Assembly: GCA_031422315.1 (NCBI GenBank)
Contig: JANOQN010000059.1
Location: 54,761 to 118,760, forward strand
DNA: 64,000 nt
Reading direction: 5' to 3'
Source of the DNA: JANNYA01 sp031422315
GTDB lineage: Bacteria > Pseudomonadota > Gammaproteobacteria > Xanthomonadales > SZUA-5
Within the stretch, counting starts at the first letter, position 1, and every line of letters starts with the position of its first letter. A program made the position numbers and the translations under genes. The notes below the pieces were generated by a model. That model was not told the origin of the DNA. It ran no database searches and saw only the letters and a list, made by a program, of their open reading frames with translations. Below are positions 26,861 to 35,454 of the stretch, one piece after another.

Positions 26861-27221
26861 CCGCCACGTCAGTCTGCCCCAACACCGCATCCAACAAACC
26901 CGGAAAACGGACATTTAGATCCTCGCGCCGCAGTGAGTTTCGCAGCTCGGTGCCTAGCTCTTTCGAGCGAATCACGCCGGCTTGGCGCAGCACTTTAAAA
27001 TGATGTGCTAGCGTGCTTTTTGGGATTTTCGGGCAGGCGCAGGCTTTGCACGGGCGCTCTTCATTTTCGGCAATGAACTTGACGATATCTAAGCGAACGG
27101 GATCGGCCAGCGCTTGTAAAACTGCGCAAAGTTCGAGCTGATCAGTCGCAGGCTCGGGCGGCGTGCGCCGCTTGGGCGCGCACAGCATTTCACGCTCGAT
27201 AAGAAGTTGATCAGTTTGCAT
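26853..27221 (-). CDS. ArsR-family transcriptional regulator
   Basis: 122 residues. A winged helix-turn-helix fills about residues 25-105: L-A-D-P-V-R-L-D-I-V-K-F-I, then K-S-T-L-A-H-H-F-K-V-L-R-Q-A-G-V-I as recognition helix and turn. The C-x-x-C-x-C set (P-C-K-A-C-A-C-P) near residues 58-63 could bind a metal or act as a redox switch, which many ArsR proteins do. It lies 17 nt upstream of nothing on its own strand but follows the TSUP permease gene (27239) in reverse direction order: the regulator is downstream of it on the minus strand. It may control that permease. Confidence 0.88.
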   Translation of the reverse strand: MQTDQLLIEREMLCAPKRRTPPEPATDQLELCAVLQALADPVRLDIVKFIAENEERPCKACACPKIPKSTLAHHFKVLRQAGVIRSKELGTELRNSLRREDLNVRFPGLLDAVLGQTDVAAS

Positions 27222-27238
27222 TGACGTACTTTAACACG

Positions 27239-28027
27239 TCAAAAAACGCTGAGCGTGGTGCGCACAATGAGCGCGGCGACCACCACAATAAACACCCGGC
27301 GCACCCAGGCGCTGCCGTGTTTGAGCGCAAGTTTACTGCCGGTAATGCCACCCGCTAAATTCGCGCATGCTAAGCAAATAGCGCTGGCCCAAATAACGTG
27401 GCCTAGCCCGATAAACAGCGTAAGCGCCGCCACGTTGCACGCCACATTGATGCCTTTGGCAAGCGCTGAGGCGTGGATAAAGTCAAAGCCGAATACGCGC
27501 ACAAAGGCAAATACCAAAAAACTGCCGGTGCCGGGCCCGAAAAAGCCATCGTAAACGCCAATCGCCGCGCCGGTGGCAGCGCTTACACGTGGCTCGGTTT
27601 TGCTATCAAATCTAGGCTGGTGCGCGTGGCCAAAATCTTTGCGCATTATCGTGTAGATAAAAACCAAAATCAAAAGCGGCGGTAGCAGCATCTTAAAGGC
27701 TTGATTACTCAGCAGCGTTAATAGCCACGCGCCAAAAAACGCTCCGATAGCGGCTGCCACACAGCCCCAGGCCAACGTGTGCTTGGGTATGTCAATCTCA
27801 CGCGCGTAGCGCAAATAAGCACTTGCGGTGCCAAATACGCCGGCGAATTTGCTGGTGCCCATGATCGCTGCGGGCGCGAAGCTCGGGAACAGCGCAATCA
27901 GCACCGGCACTTGAATCAAGCCGCCGCCACCGACCATGGCGTCAATTAAGCCCGCGCCAAAGCCTGCGATCAGCAGCAGCGCAAACAGCCAAAGCGTTAG
28001 GCCATCGGGCGGTATCAGCCATTCCAC
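27239..28027 (-). CDS. TSUP family (TauE/SafE) membrane transporter
   Basis: A 262-residue integral membrane protein with about eight helices and the TSUP duplicated layout: an N-terminal G-F-G-A-G-L-I-D-A-M-V-G-G-G-G near residues 22-36 and a second half with G-P-G-T-G-S-F near 163-170. Members export or import sulfite, sulfoacetate, sulfonates or other organic anions. Substrate is not readable. It is 17 nt from the ArsR gene, downstream on the same strand, and follows the dehydrogenase gene after 12 nt, so the three likely form one operon. Confidence 0.88.
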   Translation of the reverse strand: MEWLIPPDGLTLWLFALLLIAGFGAGLIDAMVGGGGLIQVPVLIALFPSFAPAAIMGTSKFAGVFGTASAYLRYAREIDIPKHTLAWGCVAAAIGAFFGAWLLTLLSNQAFKMLLPPLLILVFIYTIMRKDFGHAHQPRFDSKTEPRVSAATGAAIGVYDGFFGPGTGSFLVFAFVRVFGFDFIHASALAKGINVACNVAALTLFIGLGHVIWASAICLACANLAGGITGSKLALKHGSAWVRRVFIVVVAALIVRTTLSVF

Positions 28028-28039
28028 GTCGATTGCTTA

Positions 28040-28912
28040 CTACGCGCCGCGCTTTCGACGAATCAGCGCGGAAATTTCCTCTTCTCCTCGGCCTTGTGCG
28101 ACTAGCGCGGTGTAATCAGCAATCGATTGCGCAACTACCGGCTGCGTCAATCCCATTGCTTTGCCCATGCCGGCCACGATATTGAGATCTTTCAGCAGTA
28201 GTCCGAGTTTAAAGCCAGTTTTGAACTCATCATTGAGCATGGTCGGGCCGCGTTTTTCCAAAAACCATGAATTCGCCGCGCCGCCGGTAAGTACCGCCAT
28301 CAATTTATCCTGCGGCAGCTCTAGCTTTTCAGCCATGGCTAGCGCTTCACACACGCCCTGAGCTATGCCAGCGACGATAATTTGATTGACCGCCTTGCAC
28401 GCTTGGCCCTGTCCAACGCCGCCCATATGCGTGATGCGCGCGGAAAAGGTGTCCAGCATATCGCGCACTTTTTCCAGCGTGGCATCGCTGCCGCCGACCA
28501 TGATGCTGAGCTTGCCGTTGTTCGCACCTTCGACGCCGCCGCTGACTGGCGCGTCAATAAACTCCACGCCCACCGCTGCCAACTCAGCCGCCAATGTGCG
28601 TGCGGTTTCCGGGTTGACGGTTGAGTTATCCACCACAATCGCGCCCGGCCTTAGCCCCGACTTAGCCAGTCGAACTACCGTCAAAACATCTTGATCGGCT
28701 GACACATTAACAAACAGCACATCGCAGGCTTTGGCTAAGTCTGCCGGCGAAAATGCCGCGTAGACCTTTGTTTCAGCGGCGAATTTTTCTGACACGTCAC
28801 CGGTGCGATTCCATACAGCGCTCAAATAGCCGCGCCTTGCCAAATGCCTCGCCATTGGCGCGCCCATCGCGCCCAAACCTAAATAGCCTGCGCGTAGCCT
28901 CGTGTTTTCCAT
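28040..28912 (-). CDS. Beta-hydroxyacid dehydrogenase (3-hydroxyisobutyrate dehydrogenase-like)
   Basis: 290 residues from the ATG at 28912 (five more if the upstream ATG at 28927 is used). The N-terminal Rossmann motif G-Y-L-G-L-G-A-M-G-A-P-M-A (near 8-20) binds NAD(P)+. F-I-D-A-P-V-S-G-G near 120-128 is the substrate loop, and a Lys in G-Q-A-C-K-A-V-N-Q near 170 is the catalytic residue. The family oxidises 3-hydroxyisobutyrate, tartronate semialdehyde, or other short beta-hydroxyacids. Neighbours (TSUP anion transporter, ArsR regulator) suggest uptake and oxidation of a small organic acid, but substrate cannot be assigned. Confidence 0.9.
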   Translation of the reverse strand: MENTRLRAGYLGLGAMGAPMARHLARRGYLSAVWNRTGDVSEKFAAETKVYAAFSPADLAKACDVLFVNVSADQDVLTVVRLAKSGLRPGAIVVDNSTVNPETARTLAAELAAVGVEFIDAPVSGGVEGANNGKLSIMVGGSDATLEKVRDMLDTFSARITHMGGVGQGQACKAVNQIIVAGIAQGVCEALAMAEKLELPQDKLMAVLTGGAANSWFLEKRGPTMLNDEFKTGFKLGLLLKDLNIVAGMGKAMGLTQPVVAQSIADYTALVAQGRGEEEISALIRRKRGA

Positions 28913-29078
28913 GTTTCTGCCCTGCAAAAAGCGCGCAGTTTAGCGCGAGCGCCGGGAATTCGAGCAGGTAGCATGCAAGCGCGCGGGTAAAGCTTCAGCG
29001 TGGCGAGCCAATCTCATCTAAAATGCAGTCATCGCGCGTGCTGCGTTGGCACCCACGAAACCAGATGAAGGAATAATA

Positions 29079-29843
29079 ATGCTGACTTGGCTGGCTCTAG
29101 CCGCAATTGCGCTGTATTTTGCAGCTTTGCAGCAGCAAATTGGCGTGGGCCGAAAGCTCAATTTGCCGCAACTGCCCTGGTGGCTGAGCATATTCACCGC
29201 CGGTTTGCACTTGGCCGCCGCTTACTTTGCCGGTTTGGATTTTTTTGCCTCATTGACCTGGGTTTCTGGTCTCATGACGCTGCTGAGCTGCGTGTTGTTA
29301 ACTAGGCGCGGTGAAGTTTTTCTACCCGCCGTAGCGAACGCGATAGCGATCGTTGCGCTAGTACTTTTGCAAATATTCGGCCAGCAAAATGCGCACCCAA
29401 GCGATTGGCAAATTCAGCTGCACGCCGCGATTGCGCTGCTGGCTTACGCATTGTTGTCGCTCGCCGCGCTACAGGCATTGCTACTGCTGCTAAGCGAGCG
29501 GGCGCTGCGCTCACTACAATGGCGCTGGGTGAGCGCGCTGCCGCCGCTTTCTAGGCTGGAGCGGCATTTGTTCGCGCTCATTTGGGCCGGCTTTATCGGT
29601 TTGACGCTTACATTATTATCCGGCGGGCTATTTATTTCCGACTGGTTCGCGCAGCATCTTGTCCACAAAACCGTGCTGACGCTGGCAGCATGGCTGGTTT
29701 TCGCGCTGATTTTACTGGCGCGTTGGCGGCTCGGCTTGCGCGGGCGAATCGCCGCTATCTGGACCCTAGCGGGCATGGCGCTGCTGCTGCTGGCATTTTT
29801 CGGATCAAAACTGGTGTTAGAAATAATTTTGCAAAGAACCTAA
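29079..29843 (+). CDS. CcsA/YpjD-like cytochrome c assembly membrane protein
   Basis: 254 residues from the ATG at 29079, which has a GAAGGA site 7 nt before it; a TTG at 29046 is a worse start. About eight helices. The layout and short loops match the inner-membrane YpjD/CcsA group; conserved histidines occur at H-A-A-I-A-L-L-A-Y (near 124) and in H-L-V-H-K-T (near 200), as in haem-handling relatives. It lacks the WWD-type tryptophan-rich signature in a form I can see, so it may not be a true haem lyase. Often found next to ffh; here the neighbours differ. Confidence 0.75.
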   Translation: MLTWLALAAIALYFAALQQQIGVGRKLNLPQLPWWLSIFTAGLHLAAAYFAGLDFFASLTWVSGLMTLLSCVLLTRRGEVFLPAVANAIAIVALVLLQIFGQQNAHPSDWQIQLHAAIALLAYALLSLAALQALLLLLSERALRSLQWRWVSALPPLSRLERHLFALIWAGFIGLTLTLLSGGLFISDWFAQHLVHKTVLTLAAWLVFALILLARWRLGLRGRIAAIWTLAGMALLLLAFFGSKLVLEIILQRT

Positions 29844-29883
29844 TAAATCCAATTCAACTTAAACCAATCCAAAGGAACAGTTC

Positions 29884-30174
29884 ATGAAATCAACGAAACT
29901 CATTTTGGCAATAGCAGTCGCCGTTTTCGCACTTACCGGCTGCAAGAGCAAAGCTGAAAAGGCCTATGCGAATTGCATGTCGCAAATGGAAAAGGCCGCC
30001 AAAGAATCCACCGGCGCAGATTCTGCAAAAACCGAGGCCGAAAAAGCCTTCGCGCAAACCGCCGGCACTATGGTGCAAGCGATGGGCGCCAGCGTATGCG
30101 GTGAGGTCAAAAAAGCCTGTGATAAAGATGAGAACAGCGCGATTTGCCAAGCAGCAATTGGGCAGTATCAATAA
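29884..30174 (+). CDS. Small predicted lipoprotein
   Basis: 96 residues with a lipobox L-T-G-C at residues 18-21 after a hydrophobic signal, so a lipid-modified outer- or inner-membrane anchored protein is predicted. The rest is helical and charged with several cysteines (C33, C77, C84, C91 by my count), which could pair in the periplasm. I do not recognise the family. It lies 40 nt after the YpjD-like gene, with an AAGGAAC site before the ATG, and 25 nt before tdk. Confidence 0.65.
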   Translation: MKSTKLILAIAVAVFALTGCKSKAEKAYANCMSQMEKAAKESTGADSAKTEAEKAFAQTAGTMVQAMGASVCGEVKKACDKDENSAICQAAIGQYQ

Positions 30175-30199
30175 GCGTCAACTTTGAGCGAACAAAAGC

Positions 30200-30835
30200 A
30201 TGGCTAAACTCTACTTCTACTATTCGGCCATGAATGCCGGTAAGACGACTATGCTGCTGCAAAGCGCGCACAACTACGCCGAGCGCGGCATGCGCACTTT
30301 GATTATTACTCCGCATATTGATGATCGCTACGGCACTGGTGTGGTGCAATCGCGCATTGGCTTAAAATCGATGGCTAGCGGCTTTGGCCCGGACACTGAT
30401 CTACAGCAGCAGGTGCAGGCCGATATTGCACAGCATGGGCCACTGCACTGCGTGTTAGTCGATGAAGCGCAGTTTTTGCGCAAAGCGCAAGTCTGGCAGC
30501 TCAGCCATATTGTCGATACGCTCGATGTGCCGGTGCTGGCCTATGGCCTGCGCACCGATTTTCAGGGCGAGCTATTCGAAGGTAGTCAGTATTTGCTGGC
30601 TTGGGCCGATTCCCTGATTGAGCTTAAAACCATCTGCCACACCGGAAAAAAAGCAACGATGGTGGTGCGGGTAGACGATAAAGGCAGAGCGCTAACCGAA
30701 GGCGCACAGGTTGAGATCGGCGGTAACGAGCGCTACGTCAGCGTGTCACGCGCCGAATTCAAACGCATCTTTGAAGGCCAAGGCCAGATTGAGCTCAAGC
30801 AGGCGGCGTTTGTGTTTGAGGCGAAGGAAGTTTGA
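30200..30835 (+). CDS. tdk: Thymidine kinase
   Basis: A 211-residue type II thymidine kinase, which phosphorylates thymidine for salvage of dTMP. P-loop Y-S-A-M-N-A-G-K-T-T at residues 8-17, the D-E-A-Q-F-L Walker B-like motif near 89-94, and the thymidine lasso region T-I-C-H-T-G-K-K-A near 148-156 followed by G-G-N-E-R-Y-V-S-V-S. Family members often carry four Zn ligands in the lasso; here only the first Cys is kept, others are T, S and E, so the zinc site appears lost. Length is normal. Confidence 0.95.
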   Translation: MAKLYFYYSAMNAGKTTMLLQSAHNYAERGMRTLIITPHIDDRYGTGVVQSRIGLKSMASGFGPDTDLQQQVQADIAQHGPLHCVLVDEAQFLRKAQVWQLSHIVDTLDVPVLAYGLRTDFQGELFEGSQYLLAWADSLIELKTICHTGKKATMVVRVDDKGRALTEGAQVEIGGNERYVSVSRAEFKRIFEGQGQIELKQAAFVFEAKEV

Positions 30836-30960
30836 CAGCAATTTTCACAGCCCATATTTCGGCAAGTTTAACCCGGATTTTCCATTAGCCGCTCAGGTGT
30901 ATGGCGAAGGCACAACGAACTCGCTGACGTTCTGCTGTCATCTGGCAGATCAGTCCAGTA

Positions 30961-30988
30961 AAAAAGCGAGGCCAAAACCTCGCTTTTT
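30961..30988. terminator. Bidirectional rho-independent terminator (tdk / amidase)
   Basis: A perfect 11-bp inverted repeat, AAAAAGCGAGG at 30961-30971 and CCTCGCTTTTT at 30978-30988, with CCAAAA loop. It sits between the ends of the convergent tdk and amidase genes and gives a T-run on both strands. Confidence 0.88.
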
Positions 30989-31005
30989 TCAAATGCTATG
31001 TGTTT

Positions 31006-32871
31006 TTACTGCACTTTAAACTGCACATCGTCAATGTAGATAAAGATTTCCGTGGCATTTTGCGCGCGCAAAAACCAAATCGAATCCAGCGTGACTTGCG
31101 CGGCAGTAATCGTGCCATTGCCACCAACCCATGCATCCCACTGCGCCCCATCATCCAGCTTCCATTCGACGAACGTCCATACGCCGGTCGGTAGCGTTTT
31201 GGCGGTCGAACGTTCGGTGCCATCTGAATCATCCACGGCCATTTGCAGGGTAACGCCGGGCGCTGCGGTGTAGGCCCAAAATCCTAACCGACCACCGGCT
31301 TTTTGTAGCTTGGCATTGCTGGCTGGATTACCGCCACCCGATAGGAACCGAACTTGATAGCTGGCGCTGCTGGCGGTGTTGTCAACCAGCTTAATCTGCT
31401 CGCTCCAGCTGCCGTTTTTAACGCGCGCATTATTGCGTTCTGCAGTTGATGCACTCGAGATACCCACCGTGCTACCCGACGCGGTTGGCGTGTCAGAAAA
31501 ACGGCCTTCGCCAGCCTCAAAGCTATCGAGCACGCCAGCGCTAGGCGCTGTGCCGGCAATGCCATCGGCAAAGCGCGTCCAGCTAAAGAATCGGCCTGGA
31601 TCGGTGCGCTGGCCGGCTTGATCTGGAAAGTGCTGATGGCCTTTTATGCGCATACCGAACGCTTGGATATTTTCCGAGTCCGATGCTGCCCCGCGATATA
31701 CGCTGGTGCACGGAATAGACCAGCGCACACACATGTTTTTGGTCAGCGCAATCACTTCGCGATAGGTCGCGTTGCTATACCAACCGGATTGACCGCGAAA
31801 GCCCTCTTGCTCAATGCCTAGGGCGTAGTCGTTGTTGGCATACACGTGCACGCCACGGCGTGATTCGCGCACCATTTGGGTAACTTGACCATCGCTGTCG
31901 CGAATCAGATAATGCGCGCTGGCGCCACCCGGAACTAAAAACGTTGCGATCGAACCATCGTAGTAGCCTTCCATCTGGTGGATCGTGATGTGCGTTGGCG
32001 CGCCACCGGTGCGCGCGTTGTCATTCGGGGATTGCACATCCAGCGCCGGGCCGTAATCGGTGCTCTTAGCAACCGGCGCTTTGTCGATCAACGTTTCGCT
32101 GATTGGATCAATCTTGAATGCACTGGTTTCAACCTTATCTTCGCTGACATCTAAGCGCACATAGCGCGCTTTTTGCGCCGCTAATTGGGTCATGGAAAAC
32201 ACTTTTTCAAACGCGACCGGCGCAGACTTTATTTGCACGCCACTGTCATCTACGCCTTTATCAATCGTGCTTAGCACGCCATAGGCAAAGCTATCTCGCA
32301 CATGCTGGCCGATGCTTGATTTTGCGTATTCGTTCAAACCGAGCGAGTTTCGTAACACGTCACCCATTTGTTCGAGTGCAGGCGCGCCGCCCGATTTGGT
32401 GCGCAAGCCGAGCGTATCAATATCGCGCGCAATCAGCGCTGCCGCCGCTAAAATGTTGGATTCGGAATTGAGTTTGATCTGCGATTCACTCAAACCGGTT
32501 AGCAAAGCAGCCTGCTGAATTTGACCCACAAATGGCGCTTGCCCGTCTGCCAGCGCCATCACACCATAGGCTGCGGCCATGTGGCCCGTTTCAGGCCCGC
32601 GCAAATAAGCTGGAGCTGGCAAAATCTGATTCCAACGCGTCTTGGTGTAAGCCAGGGCTTCCAAAACGCCGGCTGGAATTTGCGGATAGCGCGCGTAGGC
32701 TTTGGCAAACATCAACGTGTAATTGGCGCGAACTTGCGTCATGCGGGTATTTTCGCCGGCAATAATGGATTCGGTGGACGCTGCGCGGGCGGCATTGCCC
32801 GCTTGCACTGCCATCGGTAAAGCCAGTGCAAGCAGTAAAGCCTGAGGTATTGCAGCAAATCGTATACGCAT
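31006..32871 (-). CDS. N-acetylmuramoyl-L-alanine amidase with lysozyme-like N-terminus
   Basis: 621 residues from the ATG at 32871 (the frame is open a little upstream, to 32904). The signal peptide ends near Q-A-G-N-A. Residues 40-200 resemble a lytic-transglycosylase-like module (I-P-A-G-V-L-E-A-L-A, H-M-A-A-A-Y-G-V-M, N-I-L-A-A-A-A-L-I). Residues about 290-460 are an Amidase_2 domain with zinc ligands at T-I-H-Q, and G-H-Q-H-F-P near the end, and R-T-D-P-G-R. The C-terminal 160 residues look like a carbohydrate-binding beta-sandwich. It cuts the amide bond between MurNAc and L-Ala in peptidoglycan, in the periplasm or outside the cell. Convergent with tdk. Confidence 0.87.
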   Translation of the reverse strand: MRIRFAAIPQALLLALALPMAVQAGNAARAASTESIIAGENTRMTQVRANYTLMFAKAYARYPQIPAGVLEALAYTKTRWNQILPAPAYLRGPETGHMAAAYGVMALADGQAPFVGQIQQAALLTGLSESQIKLNSESNILAAAALIARDIDTLGLRTKSGGAPALEQMGDVLRNSLGLNEYAKSSIGQHVRDSFAYGVLSTIDKGVDDSGVQIKSAPVAFEKVFSMTQLAAQKARYVRLDVSEDKVETSAFKIDPISETLIDKAPVAKSTDYGPALDVQSPNDNARTGGAPTHITIHQMEGYYDGSIATFLVPGGASAHYLIRDSDGQVTQMVRESRRGVHVYANNDYALGIEQEGFRGQSGWYSNATYREVIALTKNMCVRWSIPCTSVYRGAASDSENIQAFGMRIKGHQHFPDQAGQRTDPGRFFSWTRFADGIAGTAPSAGVLDSFEAGEGRFSDTPTASGSTVGISSASTAERNNARVKNGSWSEQIKLVDNTASSASYQVRFLSGGGNPASNAKLQKAGGRLGFWAYTAAPGVTLQMAVDDSDGTERSTAKTLPTGVWTFVEWKLDDGAQWDAWVGGNGTITAAQVTLDSIWFLRAQNATEIFIYIDDVQFKVQ

Positions 32872-33084
32872 AGTGTGAGCTCCTAAGACAAGTGACAAAT
32901 CCAAGGCGTTTCATCAGCGGCCCTGGCGTGTGCCGCGCAGTTTAGGTAGATCAAAATCCAGCGTATTGCAAAAAACGCGCACGGGCTTATCAAAAAAATC
33001 GCAGCGTGCTCTCATTGTTTGTTTGGGGAAGAACGCAAGAAGCCCTCCACTTCCTAGAAACGAGCGAAAAGACGCTCCATTGCG

Positions 33085-33675
33085 CTAGCGCGCTGGGCAC
33101 ATACCCAAACTACTTGCGTGCACTTTGCGAAACACCACCAGCAAAGCCTCATTAAAGCGATCTGCAATCCGCTGTGGCTCGCTTGAATTAAGTGCTAGGC
33201 TGGCTGCAGCTTCAGGCAGTTGCACCGGCGCACCGTCAGCTTTGCAGCGGATGCTGGCGAGTACTGACACCCGCACGCGGGTATCGCTATTGGATTGCAC
33301 TTCAATCTGAAAGTCTTGGAGCTGGATCTCGAGTGACTTAATCCTAGCGATCAAATGGTGCTTTTTGGTGTGCGTCATGATGTGCCTGCCGGCAAATTCA
33401 AGCTGCTCGCTCAGCTGTGCAGCCGGGTTGGCCACCCAGCGTACGCCGGTGTGCTGCATGACGCGCGCGCCGTGGGTGACGATGATTCGATCCGTTTGCA
33501 AAACCCCGCGCGCCTTGATGGATGCTATCGAAATATCCGTCGGCCATTTGAGCTGCGCTGGATCAATCGTTAGTTGAAGCTGGGTGACTGGAATTGGCTT
33601 TTTCAGCAGCGCACAAGCAGGCAGAAGTAGTATGGTCGCAAGTGCAAAGGCGCAAAATTGGCGTAAAGTTTTCAT
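33085..33675 (-). CDS. ABC-type transport auxiliary lipoprotein (PqiC-like)
   Basis: 196 residues. Lipobox-like L-L-P-A-C at residues 17-21 follows the signal. The mature part has the alternating beta pattern and D-Q-x-x-V-T pattern typical of the PqiC/LptE-like auxiliary lipoprotein fold (L-Q-L-T-I-D, R-I-I-V-T-H). Such lipoproteins sit on the inner face of the outer membrane and help an MCE transporter hand over lipids. Its start overlaps the MCE-protein stop by 4 nt. It is the last gene of the operon. Confidence 0.82.
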   Translation of the reverse strand: MKTLRQFCAFALATILLLPACALLKKPIPVTQLQLTIDPAQLKWPTDISIASIKARGVLQTDRIIVTHGARVMQHTGVRWVANPAAQLSEQLEFAGRHIMTHTKKHHLIARIKSLEIQLQDFQIEVQSNSDTRVRVSVLASIRCKADGAPVQLPEAAASLALNSSEPQRIADRFNEALLVVFRKVHASSLGMCPAR

Positions 33676-34523
33676 TGCGGCGCGGCCTTAGGCGTGTAGG
33701 TCGGCAAAGCTTCACGGCCCAATAAATATTCGGCAGGCGCTGCATCAAAATGCTCGGTGATGCGCACCAAATTATCGCTGGCTTGCCGGAGTGAAGCTAA
33801 GGTCGAGGTCAGCTCGCCACTCGCGATGGTTTCAATGCCTTCCACCGCGCGAGTCGAGCGTTTGGCGAAGCGATTGATTGCAGTGCCCGCTTCACGCATT
33901 TCGGTGATCGCCTTTTTGGCCTCATCAACAACGCCCGGTATGCGCGGATAGTCCTGCTTTGCCAATAGACTGATTGATTCTAAATTGTCCAAAGTATTGC
34001 TGACGCTTTGAATGTTGGACTCGCTAAACACCAAGGTGACGCGCTCGATCAGCGCCTCGGCATTTTTTAGCGCGCTGGTGCCATCGACCATCAGCTTGGT
34101 CAGCGTTGAAGGAATCGAGGCAATGATCGGCACTGCTTTACCAGAGCTATCGCGCAGCAGCTTAGCCTCAGGTGTGCCGCCAATCAGCTCAATCAGCGCA
34201 ACGCCGGTCAAACCGGTAAAGCTTAGCTGCGCTTTGGTGTCGGTTTTGATCGGGGTTTGTTCGGTCATGCGCACTCTAACCACCACCACGCGCGGATCGT
34301 TGGCATCCAGTTTTAGCCTACGTACTTCGCCGACTTGCACGCCTTGAAATTGCACTAGGCCGCCTTTGGCAAGCCCGGCGACCGATTCTTCAAAGCGAAT
34401 ATCGTAATCTTGATATTCTCGGCCCAGCTCCAGCTTGCCAAGCCACAGCGCGAATAGCAGCAGTATTGCCACGATGGACAGTGAGAACGCGCCGATCAAA
34501 AAATACCGCGCATGCGTTTCCAT
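33672..34523 (-). CDS. MCE-family protein (MlaD-like)
   Basis: 283 residues. One N-terminal membrane helix (about 8-30) is followed by an MCE domain (about 37-120) with F-x-G-V-Q-V-G-E-V near residue 58-66 and a T-G-V-A-L-I-E-L-x-G end near 108-117. The C-terminal half is helical coiled coil. MCE proteins form a hexameric ring that holds phospholipid in the periplasm and delivers it across. It starts 1 nt after the ATPase gene. Confidence 0.92.
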   Translation of the reverse strand: METHARYFLIGAFSLSIVAILLLFALWLGKLELGREYQDYDIRFEESVAGLAKGGLVQFQGVQVGEVRRLKLDANDPRVVVVRVRMTEQTPIKTDTKAQLSFTGLTGVALIELIGGTPEAKLLRDSSGKAVPIIASIPSTLTKLMVDGTSALKNAEALIERVTLVFSESNIQSVSNTLDNLESISLLAKQDYPRIPGVVDEAKKAITEMREAGTAINRFAKRSTRAVEGIETIASGELTSTLASLRQASDNLVRITEHFDAAPAEYLLGREALPTYTPKAAPQ

Positions 34524-34524
34524 G

Positions 34525-35454
34525 TTATTGCTCCTTAGTTAGGTTAATAATAGTTTTACTGCCAGTAGGTAGGCTCTGATCAGCTGCACTCGTCAGCGTT
34601 GCAGGTGCCAGTTTAGGCACAGCAGAAGCCGCATTACGCCCGCGCGGGCCGGCAAAACACGCCTTAATCCAAGGGTGTGGATTGGCAGCAATTTTTGCGG
34701 GCGTATCAACTGCAATCACGCGCTTATCCGCCAGCACTGCAACGCGATCACAGCAGGTAAAGATGGAATCTAGATCGTGGGTGATCATGATCACCGTTAA
34801 ACCCAAACTACGCCTCAGCGTAACTAACAAGCTGTCAAGCTCCGCCGCACCGATGGGATCAAGCCCAGAGCTGGGCTCGTCGAGAAACAAAATTGCCGGG
34901 TCAAGTGCTAAGGCGCGCGCCACGCCGACGCGCTTGCGCATGCCGCCAGAGAGTTGGCTGGGTAGTTTGTTGGCGGCATGGGCATTTAAACCGACCAGCG
35001 CAATTTTGAGCTGCGCAATCGCGCGCATCAGCTCCAAAGGTAGGGGCTGATGCTCAAGCATGGGCAGCTGGATATTCTCCAGTACGGTAAGGGTGGAAAA
35101 CAGCGCGCCATCTTGAAACATGACGCCCCAGTTCCGCGCAACTTTGGCCTGCTCAACGGGGCTGGCCTGCAGCATATCCACACCCATGATCTTGACCTGA
35201 CCAGCGCCGGGTTTGTGTAAACCAATCATCGAGCGCAGCAGCAGGGATTTGCCACTGCCAGAACCGCCAATAATCGCTAGCACTTCACCCCGGCGAATTT
35301 GCAGCGCAAGATTTTCGTGCACGACTTGCGCGCCAAAACGATTATTCAAACCTGACACGTCGATGATGATTTCAGGCGCGTCGGCCACTTGCGTTGGTTT
35401 AGCGTCGCTATTCCAACTAGGTTCGGTGCGCTCTACGCTCAGCTCAGTGCGCAT
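34525..35454 (-). CDS. ABC transporter ATPase (MlaF-like)
   Basis: About 309 residues. Walker A is I-G-G-S-G-S-G-K-S near residues 63-71, then the ABC signature L-S-G-G-M-R-K-R-V near 165-173 and Walker B L-F-L-D-E-P-S near 188-194. The M-R-K-R-V form after the signature is typical of Mla ATPases. It powers the MCE-type lipid transporter at the inner membrane. Its ATG overlaps the TGA of the permease gene by 1 nt; a GTG codon just before (35457) is an alternative start. The C-terminal 40 residues are an unusual Ala/Thr-rich tail. Confidence 0.93.
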   Translation of the reverse strand: MRTELSVERTEPSWNSDAKPTQVADAPEIIIDVSGLNNRFGAQVVHENLALQIRRGEVLAIIGGSGSGKSLLLRSMIGLHKPGAGQVKIMGVDMLQASPVEQAKVARNWGVMFQDGALFSTLTVLENIQLPMLEHQPLPLELMRAIAQLKIALVGLNAHAANKLPSQLSGGMRKRVGVARALALDPAILFLDEPSSGLDPIGAAELDSLLVTLRRSLGLTVIMITHDLDSIFTCCDRVAVLADKRVIAVDTPAKIAANPHPWIKACFAGPRGRNAASAVPKLAPATLTSAADQSLPTGSKTIINLTKEQ

